A stretch of DNA of 64,000 bases from DT-111 sp965263225 (GTDB lineage: Bacteria > Bacteroidota > Bacteroidia > Chitinophagales > Saprospiraceae): contig CBDHHG010000018.1 of NCBI GenBank assembly GCA_965263225.1, positions 49,235 to 113,234 on the forward strand. Reading direction: 5' to 3'. A model generated the notes under the pieces. It made no database searches, was not told where the DNA came from, and saw only the letters and a program-made list of their open reading frames with translations. This document shows, piece by piece, positions 8,261-16,730 of this stretch. The stretch's first letter is position 1; each line of letters begins with the position of its first letter. A program made the translations under genes and the position numbers.

Positions 8261-9391
8261 ATGCCTACATTGGAATCACTCCTTTTCGACCTCAAATCCC
8301 AATTTGAAAGTCATCAGACTCCGTACGAATTTTTTCAAGAATCCACTGAGCCTAGCATCCAGTATTACCGTTGGGCTACTGAGCCTCAATTTCATTTAGC
8401 GCTTTTCTCTTTAGAGAGAGCAAGGCTTCCCAAAGGCAAGGTATACCATGAACCACAAGACGAAGCCTACTACCGAATCGGATACAATTCGGAAAATCAG
8501 ATTGTATTTGAAGAACGAAGCGCACATTCATCCAGTGGAACTTACCAAAAATTTATTGAATACCATTCTGACGCTATCTGGGTGCATCAATTCAAGCAGG
8601 GAAAGCTCGATGGACTGGCCTATCAAACGCAAAAAGAGGGGCAGCCAGATATCTACGTCTCCTTCTCGCCCGGGGTAGTAAATACCGCTGAACAGTACTT
8701 CTTCGCTAAGGGTCGACTCATCAAGATTCAAAGCTTAAATAATTACGACGCCTTCAAGCAGGATCCACAACATCCAATATACACCATTGAGTATGATGCA
8801 TTAGGGGCCGTCGACCTAATCACAAGAATAGATCAACCCTCGAACTTCTTTCCGAATGGACAAAAAGTCAGGGTCTTCAAGAAAGCGAAGTATAGTTTGA
8901 AAGCCTTGGTCAATATTTTTCAAGAGGAGTATATGCGATACAGCATTGATCAATACATCCCGCCGGATCAGGAAACAGATGAGCATTGCTTGTGCATTGT
9001 ACTCCACAATGCCTTCAACAGCGATACTTGGCTCCCTTTTCCACTCTATACGCTGGAGGCTACCACTCCTTTGACAAAACAAACTACGGTCACTGATTAT
9101 TTGGACTTTTCTCAAGTTGCCCCGTTGCATACCTCTCGTTTCAGTCAGAGACTTGTCGAAGTCTCGCAGCTCCTGATGCAAGAGATAGAACTAAAGGAGA
9201 AGTATGAATTGCCTATGAAATTACTTGAAAAAGTGGGTAAAAGAGTCGTCGACTGGATATTAGAACAGGGGAAGGGAACTCCTATTAAAGTCTTAGCGTT
9301 AGACCTCCCAGATGACTTTTATGAAGAAGTCATTAGCATTTTACGGAGAACATATTCTGCAAAAGCTTGTAAAAATTTCCTTAAAAAGTAG
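8261..9391 (+). CDS. Hypothetical protein, 376 aa
   Basis: A cytoplasmic protein with no signal peptide. It contains several repeated Tyr-rich segments (such as YQKFIEYHSDAIWVHQFKQGKLDGLAYQT and a similar one near residue 150), like tracts seen in proteins that parse text-like beta repeats, but no family is recognised. The second half (from about residue 225) is helical. ATG 8261 is chosen because the only earlier start is TTG at 8219. The acetyltransferase gene starts 6 bases after the stop, so the two are probably co-transcribed. Confidence 0.75.
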   Translation: MPTLESLLFDLKSQFESHQTPYEFFQESTEPSIQYYRWATEPQFHLALFSLERARLPKGKVYHEPQDEAYYRIGYNSENQIVFEERSAHSSSGTYQKFIEYHSDAIWVHQFKQGKLDGLAYQTQKEGQPDIYVSFSPGVVNTAEQYFFAKGRLIKIQSLNNYDAFKQDPQHPIYTIEYDALGAVDLITRIDQPSNFFPNGQKVRVFKKAKYSLKALVNIFQEEYMRYSIDQYIPPDQETDEHCLCIVLHNAFNSDTWLPFPLYTLEATTPLTKQTTVTDYLDFSQVAPLHTSRFSQRLVEVSQLLMQEIELKEKYELPMKLLEKVGKRVVDWILEQGKGTPIKVLALDLPDDFYEEVISILRRTYSAKACKNFLKK

Positions 9392-9397
9392 ACCAAG

Positions 9398-10039
9398 ATG
9401 GAACGAGAGACTGTCGATTTAGATCTATTCATGATGTGTCCGGCCTTAGATAGAGGAGCGCTCTCGTCATTGCCTAAAGGATATTATGTACGGAACTGTC
9501 GGCCAGATGAACTAGCGATTTGGAAGGCCTTCCCATTTGATGAGCCAGAGGACGCAATTGAATACGAAGGTTTCATGACCGATTTTTACAACAATACCTA
9601 TGGTAGCCAGGAAGAGCTGTTCTTCCAGGACACGCTATTTGTCTGTGATGAATTAGATCAACCGGTAGGCACCTGCTTACTGTGGAAAGCCTATGGTTTG
9701 TTCAATACAATACATTGGTTAAAAGTTTCAAAGGGACAGGAAGGTAAAGGGATTGGGCGAGCCCTGTTATCTATCCTATTGCAGGACTTACCAGACTCGG
9801 CTTATCCCATTTATCTGCATACCCAAGCAGGAAGTTACCGTGCCCTCAAGTTGTATTCCGACTTTGGGTTCCAAATATTGACAGACCCATTCATTGGCCC
9901 TCGAACCAATGAATGGGAAGCTTGTAAGCCGTACCTGCAAAAGCATATGCCCAAGCACGCTTATGAGCGATTGCGAACTTGTCAGGCGCCTTCCTATTTT
10001 ATTGACCAATTGAAACAATTTGGCTCCATTGAGTTTTAA
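9398..10039 (+). CDS. GNAT family N-acetyltransferase
   Basis: A 213-residue acetyl-CoA-dependent transferase. The acetyl-CoA pyrophosphate loop is clear: VSKGQEGKGIGRALLSILL, with the Q-x-x-G-x-G pattern, near residues 110-128. The following strand and helix (YPIYLHTQAGSYRALKLYSDFGF) complete the GNAT core. The N-terminal 80 residues form a longer cap than in small GNATs. The substrate is unknown. It follows the 376-residue hypothetical gene at 6 bases and precedes a decayed locus. Confidence 0.88.
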   Translation: MERETVDLDLFMMCPALDRGALSSLPKGYYVRNCRPDELAIWKAFPFDEPEDAIEYEGFMTDFYNNTYGSQEELFFQDTLFVCDELDQPVGTCLLWKAYGLFNTIHWLKVSKGQEGKGIGRALLSILLQDLPDSAYPIYLHTQAGSYRALKLYSDFGFQILTDPFIGPRTNEWEACKPYLQKHMPKHAYERLRTCQAPSYFIDQLKQFGSIEF

Positions 10040-10063
10040 TCTATGGTAAAACACCTAAATAGA

Positions 10064-10310
10064 ATGAAAAAAGTTGCCCAGTTACTCCTGTTGTCCATTT
10101 TAGTAGCCTTGAATGTTTGCTATGCTCAGAGCCGTTGCTAACCACAACAAGGGAAGTCAAGCCAGAATCGAGTATGTCCTTTGTCCTGGTCTCGGTACTG
10201 CAACTGGAAGGATGGAAGTCACTGAAGCAGCAAGACAAATGGCTTTAGCCTACCATAATTTTTTACATCCTACTACAAATATGACTTGGCCAAATCTTTT
10301 CCGTAGAAAT
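10064..10310 (+). pseudogene. Remnant: signal peptide joined to a macro-domain C terminus
   Basis: A complete-looking signal peptide (MKKVAQLLLLSILVALNVCY-AQ) begins at 10064 but stops after 25 codons at 10141. In another frame, from about 10125, the sequence encodes MLRAVANHNKGSQARIEYV then CPGLGTATGRM and EAARQMALAYHNFLHP. This is the hallmark C-terminal part of macro-domain (ADP-ribose-binding) proteins. Only about 60 of the expected 170 or more residues remain. The two pieces overlap at about 10120-10140, so a deletion appears to have fused two unrelated genes. The downstream open frame to 10415 adds no recognisable sequence. Confidence 0.65.
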
Positions 10311-10334
10311 GGTTTAATACAAGGAGCTTGGGCA

Positions 10335-10362
10335 TTAAACCCATCGAAATCGATGGGTTTAA
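10335..10362. repeat. 28-bp near-perfect palindrome
   Basis: TTAAACCCATCGA and its exact reverse complement are separated by two bases. In RNA it would form an 11-12 bp hairpin with a tiny loop. It lies just after the macro-domain remnant, in a region without an intact gene, and may be the old terminator of that gene or a dispersed palindromic repeat. No second copy was seen in the window. Confidence 0.55.
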
Positions 10363-10387
10363 AATTTAGGATAGCCAAAGTTGAAAC

Positions 10388-10428
10388 ATCCGAAGTTGCT
10401 TCTACCTTGTCTTAGCTAAACTTCGGAT
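10388..10428. repeat. Palindromic repeat copy 1 (ATCCGAAGTT...AACTTCGGAT)
   Basis: Ten-base arms (10388-10397 and 10419-10428) pair perfectly around a 21-base loop. The same arm sequence recurs at 11259-11307, so the von Willebrand A gene is flanked by two copies. The rest of the interval from 10429 to 10610 shows no gene and no clear promoter. Confidence 0.6.
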
Positions 10429-10610
10429 ATTTTGCTTGGCTAGCAACTTTTTCTTGGAGCAGGGAACTAATTCCCCCCCTAATCCGGTTATACTATTTAG
10501 CTTGGGTCCAGAGAACGCGTATTTCAGAGAATCCTCACCACTCCATTTACCTTCCCAACATACCAGGCCAATAGACACACAATATTTTCTCACCTCAAAA
10601 TTATTAACAC

Positions 10611-11249
10611 ATGGAAACCAAACATCACGTTTACAATTTGATTATTCTGGATGAAAGTGGATCGATGAACTCGATCAAGAACACCATCATCAGCGGCTTT
10701 AATGAAGTAGTGCAAACCGTGAAAGGAGTCGCCGCTCAATTCCCGGAACAGGCCCATTACATCTCATTAGTATCCTTTAATGGCTTAGGCATCAAGACTC
10801 ACCTAAGTGGTGCTTCTGTAGAAAAACTAGAAGAGATCAACGGGGAACTGTATCGGCCAAGCTCTTCAACCCCTTTGTTTGATGCGATGGGAGAAGCCAT
10901 TACCACCCTGAGACAAACCACTGATACGCTAGCCAATTGCAATGTATTGGTGACGATCATGACGGATGGGATGGAGAATGCTTCTAAGGAATACAGGAAA
11001 GCCGCCATTAAGGCCTTAGTGGACGAGCTAGGTGAAAAGAATTGGACCTTTACCTACATTGGAGCAGATCATGATATTGAGAGCTTTGCCGAATCCATTT
11101 CTATTAAGAATACGATGCGATTCGAAAAGAACCCTGCAAGTATGCGACGTATGTTCGCCAGTGAGAGTCGCTCAAGAGCCTACTACAGCCAGAAGATCCG
11201 AGAAGGTAGAAGTACCAAGGAAAACTTCTATTCTGAGGAGGATGAATAA
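10611..11249 (+). CDS. von Willebrand factor type A domain protein
   Basis: A 212-residue protein that is almost entirely one VWA domain. The metal-ion-dependent adhesion site is intact: DESGSM at residues 14-19, a Thr in SSSTPLFDAMG near 85, and an Asp in IMTDGMENAS near 120. The C terminus is basic and polar (SRSRAYYSQKIREGRSTKENF). It has no signal peptide or membrane segment, so it is cytoplasmic. Such stand-alone VWA proteins often work with AAA ATPases or in stress responses, but no partner gene is adjacent. It is isolated between two copies of a palindromic repeat. Confidence 0.9.
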   Translation: METKHHVYNLIILDESGSMNSIKNTIISGFNEVVQTVKGVAAQFPEQAHYISLVSFNGLGIKTHLSGASVEKLEEINGELYRPSSSTPLFDAMGEAITTLRQTTDTLANCNVLVTIMTDGMENASKEYRKAAIKALVDELGEKNWTFTYIGADHDIESFAESISIKNTMRFEKNPASMRRMFASESRSRAYYSQKIREGRSTKENFYSEEDE

Positions 11250-11258
11250 GCGCTGATC

Positions 11259-11307
11259 AACATCCGAAGTTCACCTTGGAGTTTCGCTAAGTGTAACTTC
11301 GGATGTT
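11259..11307. terminator. Palindromic repeat copy 2, bidirectional terminator candidate
   Basis: AACATCCGAAGTT (11259-11271) pairs with AACTTCGGATGTT (11295-11307), with a further three to four inner pairs (CAC/GTG). It lies 9 bases after the VWA stop and 16 bases before the convergent AraC stop, an ideal place for a terminator acting in both directions. It shares its arm sequence with 10388-10428. Confidence 0.65.
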
Positions 11308-11323
11308 ACTAACTACCTGCTTC

Positions 11324-12160
11324 CTACCCTTGGTGCCGCTTGCGAAATTTCGACGGTGATTCTCCTTTGAATTTGTTGAATTGCTTGTGAAAAAAGGGTA
11401 GGGATTCGTAGCCACAGGAAAAGCCAATTTGAGCAACCGACCAATCGGTGTCTATTAACATGCGACCAGCAATGTTTATTCGGTATTCATTAAGAAAGCT
11501 GAAAAAAGGGCGCCCCATCATTTTGCTAAAGAAGCGCGAAAAGGATTGCTCCGACATGCTCACCAACTGAGCAAGTTCCTTCAGATAAATTTTCCGTTGG
11601 TAATTAAGCTCCACAAAATCGTGTACTTTAGACATCCGATCACTGTATTCGGTGGGTAAATCATCCATGAAGCGGTTTTCGGATAAAGTTTGGTAGCTAC
11701 AGCCAGATAAACGGAGCAGAATAGATAATAAGTGGACATACAATTGAGCCCCCTTCTTATCCGGCAGTTCCTGTACTTCAGAAATTAGACCCTTTACTTC
11801 ATTAGCCTCGAAAAGCAAGCCCCTTGAAGCCGCTCGGAGTAGCGTCAATAGGGGAGCAAGCTCCGGTATGTTTGCAAAGATCCCCTTCTCCCACTGGATC
11901 ACAACGGATCTGGCCAAACGTTCCTCCTCCACCTGATTTTTCCAGCAATGAGGCAGATTCGATCTAAGCAATACCAATTCTCCATCCTGATAAGGCCCCA
12001 CATAATCACCAATAAACTTGGTCCCCGTACTTTCTTCGATTAAAGTCAATTCATGCTGGGGATGAAAATGCCAGGGTGCATCAAAGCTCTCATCCGCAAA
12101 GTGGAAGGCCAAGATAGATTGTGAACTTCCTAGGTGTATTTGTTCTAAGACAGGCTTCAT
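11324..12160 (-). CDS. AraC family transcriptional regulator, cupin sensor
   Basis: A 278-residue regulator. The N-terminal half is a cupin-type ligand-binding domain (DAPWHFHPQHELTLIEES with clustered histidines, about residues 28-45, and LVLLRSNLPHCW near 70). The C-terminal domain is a double helix-turn-helix: IYLKELAQLVSMSEQSFSRFF then VAQIGFSCGYESLPFFHKQFNKF. It is divergent from the oxygenase-dehydrogenase-esterase operon, separated by 144 bases, so it most likely controls that operon. The inducer is unknown; the cupin suggests a sugar or small organic ligand. Confidence 0.93.
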   Translation of the reverse strand: MKPVLEQIHLGSSQSILAFHFADESFDAPWHFHPQHELTLIEESTGTKFIGDYVGPYQDGELVLLRSNLPHCWKNQVEEERLARSVVIQWEKGIFANIPELAPLLTLLRAASRGLLFEANEVKGLISEVQELPDKKGAQLYVHLLSILLRLSGCSYQTLSENRFMDDLPTEYSDRMSKVHDFVELNYQRKIYLKELAQLVSMSEQSFSRFFSKMMGRPFFSFLNEYRINIAGRMLIDTDWSVAQIGFSCGYESLPFFHKQFNKFKGESPSKFRKRHQG

Positions 12161-12221
12161 TAAGTGCTCTATTTTACCTTAAGGCTCCACAATTTCCATA
12201 ATTGAATACAGAATAGTTAAC

Positions 12222-12235
12222 TTTTTGATCAAAAA
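12222..12235. promoter_or_regulatory. 14-bp palindrome between AraC gene and oxygenase operon
   Basis: TTTTTGATCAAAAA is a perfect palindrome 70 bases before the oxygenase start and 62 bases from the AraC start. It may be an operator in the divergent promoter region, but short AT-rich palindromes occur by chance and no second copy was found. Confidence 0.3.
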
Positions 12236-12304
12236 AGGATAGCGTCATTCCAAAAAAGGAAGAGATCTTTGTTATTGAAGGAACAAATTCAAGAACTTTA
12301 GGGA

Positions 12305-13207
12305 ATGGAAACGATAACCCATAGAGATCTTTCTCAGCATCATCAATTGCTTGGCGATCTATTCCCCAATCTATCCCCTGAAGAAGCCTGGGAAACCTAT
12401 AAACTTCCAAGAGAAAAGCTTGAATTCTTTCACGAACATGGATATCTAAGTCATGTAAAGATCTTGGAATCTGAGCAAGTGGATAGACTTAAGATTGAGC
12501 TGGAGCAATTGAGGGATTCAGATCATCCAAAGCATGATCTGTTCTATGAGTTTCATTCCAATGAATCGACAGATCCCGATCGGGTATTGTTCCACTCTTT
12601 AGGGCACTGGCGGATTGCTGAAGGTTTTCATGATGTATTGTGGAATCCTAGGTTCGTGGTAGTAGCCAGTCAGTTATTGGGGAATAGGGCCGTACGCTTT
12701 TGGCATGATCAATTGTTCTGCAAACCCGCCAAACATGGTGGAGTCGTGGCCTGGCATCAAGATTATAGCTATTGGACTCGCACCGCGCCGATGCAGCATT
12801 TGACTTGCTGGGTGGGCTTGGATGATGCAAGTGTAGATAATGGTTGCCTACACTACATCCCAGGTAGTCATCGCTGGGATCTGCTCGGCAGGATTGATCT
12901 CGGTGGCGATATGGAGCGGCTAAAAGATCATTTGACAGAAGAACAAAAGCTGCAATACGAACGTAAAGTAGCCATAGAGATGCCGAAGGGCTACGGCACC
13001 TTTCATCATCCATTGATGGTACATGGTTCGTATGAGAATTCTTCGGAGCGATCGCGAAGAGCATTTGTACTCAATGTATTCGCTGATGGTACCCTATCCA
13101 ACTCCAATGAAGAGTTATTACAAGGGGTGCCGCCAATCGCAAAAGGTAGAAAAATGCAAGGGCAGTTTTTCCCACTTCTTTTTAGGCGGGAAACTGCTAC
13201 AAAATAG
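12305..13207 (+). CDS. Phytanoyl-CoA dioxygenase family protein (PhyH-like)
   Basis: A 300-residue Fe(II)/2-oxoglutarate oxygenase. The metal triad is visible: His151 and Asp153 in VAWHQDYSYW, and His240 in HHPLMVHGS, followed by an Arg-rich segment (SERSRRAF) that would bind 2-oxoglutarate. The core motif DNGCLHYIPGSHRWD is typical of PhyH. It has no signal peptide. It is the first gene of a three-gene operon; the dehydrogenase starts 9 bases after its stop. Members of this family hydroxylate or demethylate small metabolites; the neighbours suggest the product is an alcohol or aldehyde, possibly formaldehyde. Confidence 0.92.
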   Translation: METITHRDLSQHHQLLGDLFPNLSPEEAWETYKLPREKLEFFHEHGYLSHVKILESEQVDRLKIELEQLRDSDHPKHDLFYEFHSNESTDPDRVLFHSLGHWRIAEGFHDVLWNPRFVVVASQLLGNRAVRFWHDQLFCKPAKHGGVVAWHQDYSYWTRTAPMQHLTCWVGLDDASVDNGCLHYIPGSHRWDLLGRIDLGGDMERLKDHLTEEQKLQYERKVAIEMPKGYGTFHHPLMVHGSYENSSERSRRAFVLNVFADGTLSNSNEELLQGVPPIAKGRKMQGQFFPLLFRRETATK

Positions 13208-13216
13208 GAACTGAAT

Positions 13217-14335
13217 ATGTCTAGACTTTCAAAGAGTGCGATTGCTAAGGGTGACGGCCAATTCGTAATTGAGGCGGTTAGCCTGGCAGCTCCACAGCCA
13301 GATGAAGTGATCGTTAAAATGCGGGCGGCGGGCTTGTGTCATACCGATTATGATTCTCTTTCTTGGGGTAAACCTATCGTGATGGGACATGAGGGAGCTG
13401 GCGAAATAATTGAAATAGGTGAGGCCGTAAGTGGTTTTGAAGTTGGTGACAAGGTGATTCTCAATTGGGCAACCCCCTGTATGACTTGCTTTCAATGCCA
13501 GGAGGGCAATCAGCATATCTGTGAAAATAATTCTCCGGTAGTTGCGGGCGGGAATGGTCATACCCCTGGACATGCCCATCTGGAAGGGACGCAATGGAAG
13601 GGGCAAGTAATTGAACGCTCCTTCAACCTGGGCACACTTAGTGAATTCGTGTTGGTTAAGGATTCAGCCTTAGTAAAAGTAGAGGAAGAAGAATTGAACT
13701 TCTCCGCAGCAGCTATCGTTAGCTGCGGGGTGATGACGGGCTATGGCTCCGTGGTCAACGCTGCCAAACTACAGGCCGGCAGTTCGGTTGCCGTACTAGG
13801 TTGCGGGGGCGTGGGCTTGAACGTGATTCAAGCTGCGGCCATTTCCGGCGCAGCTAAGATCATCGCTATTGACATCAATGCCGATAAGCTTGCCTTGGCC
13901 AAACAATTTGGAGCCACGGACACCTTGTTGGCTGATCGCGCTGACGCAGGATTGATCAAAGCAGCGGAACAGGTGCATACGATGTGCAACGGTAGGGGGG
14001 CAGACTATGCTTTCGAATGCACAGCCGTACCAGCATTAGGTGCTGCTCCTTTGGCCATGGTGAGAAATGCGGGTACCGCTATACAGGTCAGCGGAATTGA
14101 ACAAGATATTACCATTGATATGCGTCTTTTTGAATGGGATAAAATCTATATCAATCCGCTTTATGGGCAATGCAGGCCTCAAGTTGATTTTCCAAAGGTG
14201 ATGGCTTTGTACAAAAAAGGTAAGCTAAAATTAGATGAGATGATCACCCGCGAATATAAGCTAGATGAATTAGAGCAAGCCTTTGAGGATCTCCTGAAAG
14301 GACGAAACGCCAAAGGGGTAATCGTGTTTGATTAA
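13217..14335 (+). CDS. Zinc-dependent alcohol dehydrogenase, class III-like
   Basis: A 372-residue medium-chain NAD(P)-dependent dehydrogenase. The catalytic zinc ligands are Cys41 (AGLCHTDY), His58-Glu59 (GHEG) and Cys169-type SCGVMTG; the structural zinc site has Cys88, Cys91, Cys94 and Cys102. The nucleotide fold shows VAVLGCGGVGLNVIQAA. The SCGVMTGYGSV segment and overall layout match the class III/mycothiol-type formaldehyde dehydrogenases and related long-chain alcohol dehydrogenases. It lies between the oxygenase and an esterase D-like hydrolase (9 bases on either side), the same pairing as in thiol-dependent formaldehyde oxidation. The actual substrate is not proven by the sequence. 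Confidence 0.92.
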   Translation: MSRLSKSAIAKGDGQFVIEAVSLAAPQPDEVIVKMRAAGLCHTDYDSLSWGKPIVMGHEGAGEIIEIGEAVSGFEVGDKVILNWATPCMTCFQCQEGNQHICENNSPVVAGGNGHTPGHAHLEGTQWKGQVIERSFNLGTLSEFVLVKDSALVKVEEEELNFSAAAIVSCGVMTGYGSVVNAAKLQAGSSVAVLGCGGVGLNVIQAAAISGAAKIIAIDINADKLALAKQFGATDTLLADRADAGLIKAAEQVHTMCNGRGADYAFECTAVPALGAAPLAMVRNAGTAIQVSGIEQDITIDMRLFEWDKIYINPLYGQCRPQVDFPKVMALYKKGKLKLDEMITREYKLDELEQAFEDLLKGRNAKGVIVFD

Positions 14336-14344
14336 AATCATTCC

Positions 14345-15151
14345 ATGTCAAAGAGCAGCTTTAGAACTATAGAAATTTCGGATCCTAATTACGAGCAGGG
14401 GGGGCTACGATTCATGACTATTAAGACCCCCCATCTACAGGGGCGTGGCGATGTTTGCCTCTTTGTCCCTCAAGATGTTCAACATCACGAAAATCTCCCC
14501 ATATACATTCTATTGCATGGGGTATATGGAAGCGCATGGGCCTGGGCCTTGAAGGGGGGAGTCCACCTAACATTCCAGAGATTGCTAGAACAAGATGCCG
14601 TCAAACCAGCCGTCATTGCCATGCCTTCCGATGGCCTGTGGGGGGATGGATCTGCCTACTTCACTCACCATCAAAAAGCCTTTGATCGATGGATAGTAGA
14701 AGACGTGCCATTAGCTATTGTAGAAAACATTCCCGTTACCAGTACTACCTCGCCCTTGTGCATTGGTGGCTTATCTATGGGAGGCTATGGTGCCTTGTCT
14801 CTCGGCACGCGGTTTCCTGAACGTTTCCGTGCGATTTCTGGACATAGCTCCATTACTCGCTTGGAGCAAATGGCGCTCTTTGTGGAAGAGCCTCTGAGTC
14901 ACTACACAAAGGAATGTCAGGCACCCAATGTGATTGACAGTATGCTAGCCAATAAAAATCGACTTCCTCCGATCCGCTTTGACTGCGGAGTTAGCGATGA
15001 GCTAATTCAAGTTAATCGGCAGCTACACCAAGAGATGAATATCGCCAACATTCCTCATGATTATCAAGAGTTTTCCGGTGGGCACGAATGGGCATATTGG
15101 CAAGAACACATCCAAAAAACCTTTCTCTTTTTTGATCAGTATAGTAAGTGA
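14345..15151 (+). CDS. Esterase family alpha/beta hydrolase, esterase D-like
   Basis: A 268-residue cytoplasmic hydrolase. The nucleophile elbow is GLSMGG with Ser144; an Asp in DCGVSDELI (213 or 218) and His247 (GGHEWAYW) complete the triad. The oxyanion region is LLHGVYGSAWAW. The layout resembles S-formylglutathione hydrolase and other esterase D proteins. It is the third gene of the operon with an oxygenase and a class III-like dehydrogenase, so hydrolysis of a formyl-thiol ester is an attractive but unproven role; it could equally deacylate another ester. Confidence 0.88.
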   Translation: MSKSSFRTIEISDPNYEQGGLRFMTIKTPHLQGRGDVCLFVPQDVQHHENLPIYILLHGVYGSAWAWALKGGVHLTFQRLLEQDAVKPAVIAMPSDGLWGDGSAYFTHHQKAFDRWIVEDVPLAIVENIPVTSTTSPLCIGGLSMGGYGALSLGTRFPERFRAISGHSSITRLEQMALFVEEPLSHYTKECQAPNVIDSMLANKNRLPPIRFDCGVSDELIQVNRQLHQEMNIANIPHDYQEFSGGHEWAYWQEHIQKTFLFFDQYSK

Positions 15152-15226
15152 GGTAGAGTATCGTACATGCATGAATAAGCAAAATAGTAACCTTTGCAGG
15201 CCAATTATTGAATTTTAAAAGTGCGC

Positions 15227-16726
15227 TTAACTCAAAATAGGTTTTACAAGATGTCCATGCACATCAGTCAGCCGGAATCTCCTGCCTTGATGTTTGAAGG
15301 TTAGCCGTTCATGATCGATGCCCATCAAATGGAGTAGGGTAGCGTGAAAATCATGAACATGCACCGGATCTTTAATGATATTGTAGCTAAATTCATCCGT
15401 CTCTCCATAACTAAATCCAGGTTTAACACCTGCCCCAGCCATCCACATGGTAAAGCAACGAGGATGATGGTTTCTGCCATAGGTAGCAGGAGTTAGTTTG
15501 CCTTGAGAATACACCGTACGCCCAAACTCTCCGCCCCAAATTAACAGTGTATCTTGTAACAGCCCGCGCTGTTTTAGGTCTTTCAATAGTGCGGCAGTCG
15601 GTTGATCGGTCATGCGACACTGCTTCTTTATCCCACCGGGCAATCCCACGTGCTGATCCCAGCCTCTTTGGTACAGCTGGACAAATTTCACACCTTTCTC
15701 CAGTAGTTGACGTGCCAGGAGGCAATTAGCGGCATAGGTGCCAGGATCACGACTGTCCTCTCCATACATATCAAATACATTTTCCGGTTCGTCAGATAAA
15801 TCCGTTACTTCCGGTACGGAGGTTTGCATTCGATAGGCCATTTCATATTGAGCAATGCGAGCATTGATTTCGGGATCGCCATAGGTATCATGCTGAATGT
15901 TATTTAATTGCTTCAAATAAGACAACATTCTAGCTCGGTCTGCTCCGTCATAATTTTCAGGATTGTTGAGGAAAAGGACCGGATCTTTACCGGAACGGAA
16001 TTGTACGCCTTGATGTTCCGTTGGTAAAAAACCATTACCCCATAAACGCGCGTAGAGGGGTTGCCCTCCTCCTTTTTTAGAAACCAAAGTAATGAAGGTA
16101 GGTAGATTATCATTGTCCGATCCTAATCCATAGCTGATCCATGAACCTATCGAAGGACGACCAGGGAGTTGGTGGCCTGTTTGAAAGAAGGTAATGGCAG
16201 GGTCGTGATTAATCTGTTCTGTATACATTGATTTAATGAAGCAGAGATCATCGACCATTTCGGCGGTGAAGGGCATCAACTCACTGACCCATTTGCGGCA
16301 TTCCCCGTACTGTTTGAATTTGAACAAAGAAGGAGCAATAGGTAAGGAAGATTGGGAAGCACTCATCCCCGTCAATCGTTGCCCTTTGCGCACTGAATCC
16401 GGTAATTGTTGCCCAAAAAGTTGCTGCAACTTGGGCTTGTAATCATAGGTTTCGAACTGAGAAGGGCCTCCACTCTGAAATAGATATACGACACGTTTCA
16501 CCTTAGGGGTAAAATGCGGTAGCCCCGGGAGTCCGCCTCCGCTGATCCCATCAGTAAAGTCATGCGAAGATATAGCCAGTAATCCACGGGGATTCAGCAA
16601 AGCCCCTAGAGCTAGAGCCCCTAACCCCAGCGAGATTTTAGTTAAGAATTGCCGACGATCAATCTGTTGTTCTACTTTCTGCAAATCCTTATGATTGGAT
16701 CGAATTATATCTTGATGGTCACTCAT
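15227..16726 (-). CDS. DUF1501 domain-containing protein, Tat-exported
   Basis: A 499-residue protein of the DUF1501 (sulfatase-like fold) family, common in Planctomycetes and Bacteroidota. A twin-arginine signal is visible (DRRQFLTKISLGLGALALGAL). Characteristic segments are VYLFQSGGPSQFETYDYKP, CLLARQLLEKGVKFVQLY, LIWGGEFGRTVYSQG and GRNHHPRCFTMWMAGAGVKPG. The start at 16726 is chosen because longer frames overlap the upstream gene; the gap to that gene is 4 bases. It always pairs with a DUF1549/DUF1553 cytochrome-like gene, as here. The function is unknown; roles in sulfated or complex polysaccharide use are often suggested. Confidence 0.92.
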   Translation of the reverse strand: MSDHQDIIRSNHKDLQKVEQQIDRRQFLTKISLGLGALALGALLNPRGLLAISSHDFTDGISGGGLPGLPHFTPKVKRVVYLFQSGGPSQFETYDYKPKLQQLFGQQLPDSVRKGQRLTGMSASQSSLPIAPSLFKFKQYGECRKWVSELMPFTAEMVDDLCFIKSMYTEQINHDPAITFFQTGHQLPGRPSIGSWISYGLGSDNDNLPTFITLVSKKGGGQPLYARLWGNGFLPTEHQGVQFRSGKDPVLFLNNPENYDGADRARMLSYLKQLNNIQHDTYGDPEINARIAQYEMAYRMQTSVPEVTDLSDEPENVFDMYGEDSRDPGTYAANCLLARQLLEKGVKFVQLYQRGWDQHVGLPGGIKKQCRMTDQPTAALLKDLKQRGLLQDTLLIWGGEFGRTVYSQGKLTPATYGRNHHPRCFTMWMAGAGVKPGFSYGETDEFSYNIIKDPVHVHDFHATLLHLMGIDHERLTFKHQGRRFRLTDVHGHLVKPILS

Positions 16727-16730
16727 AATG

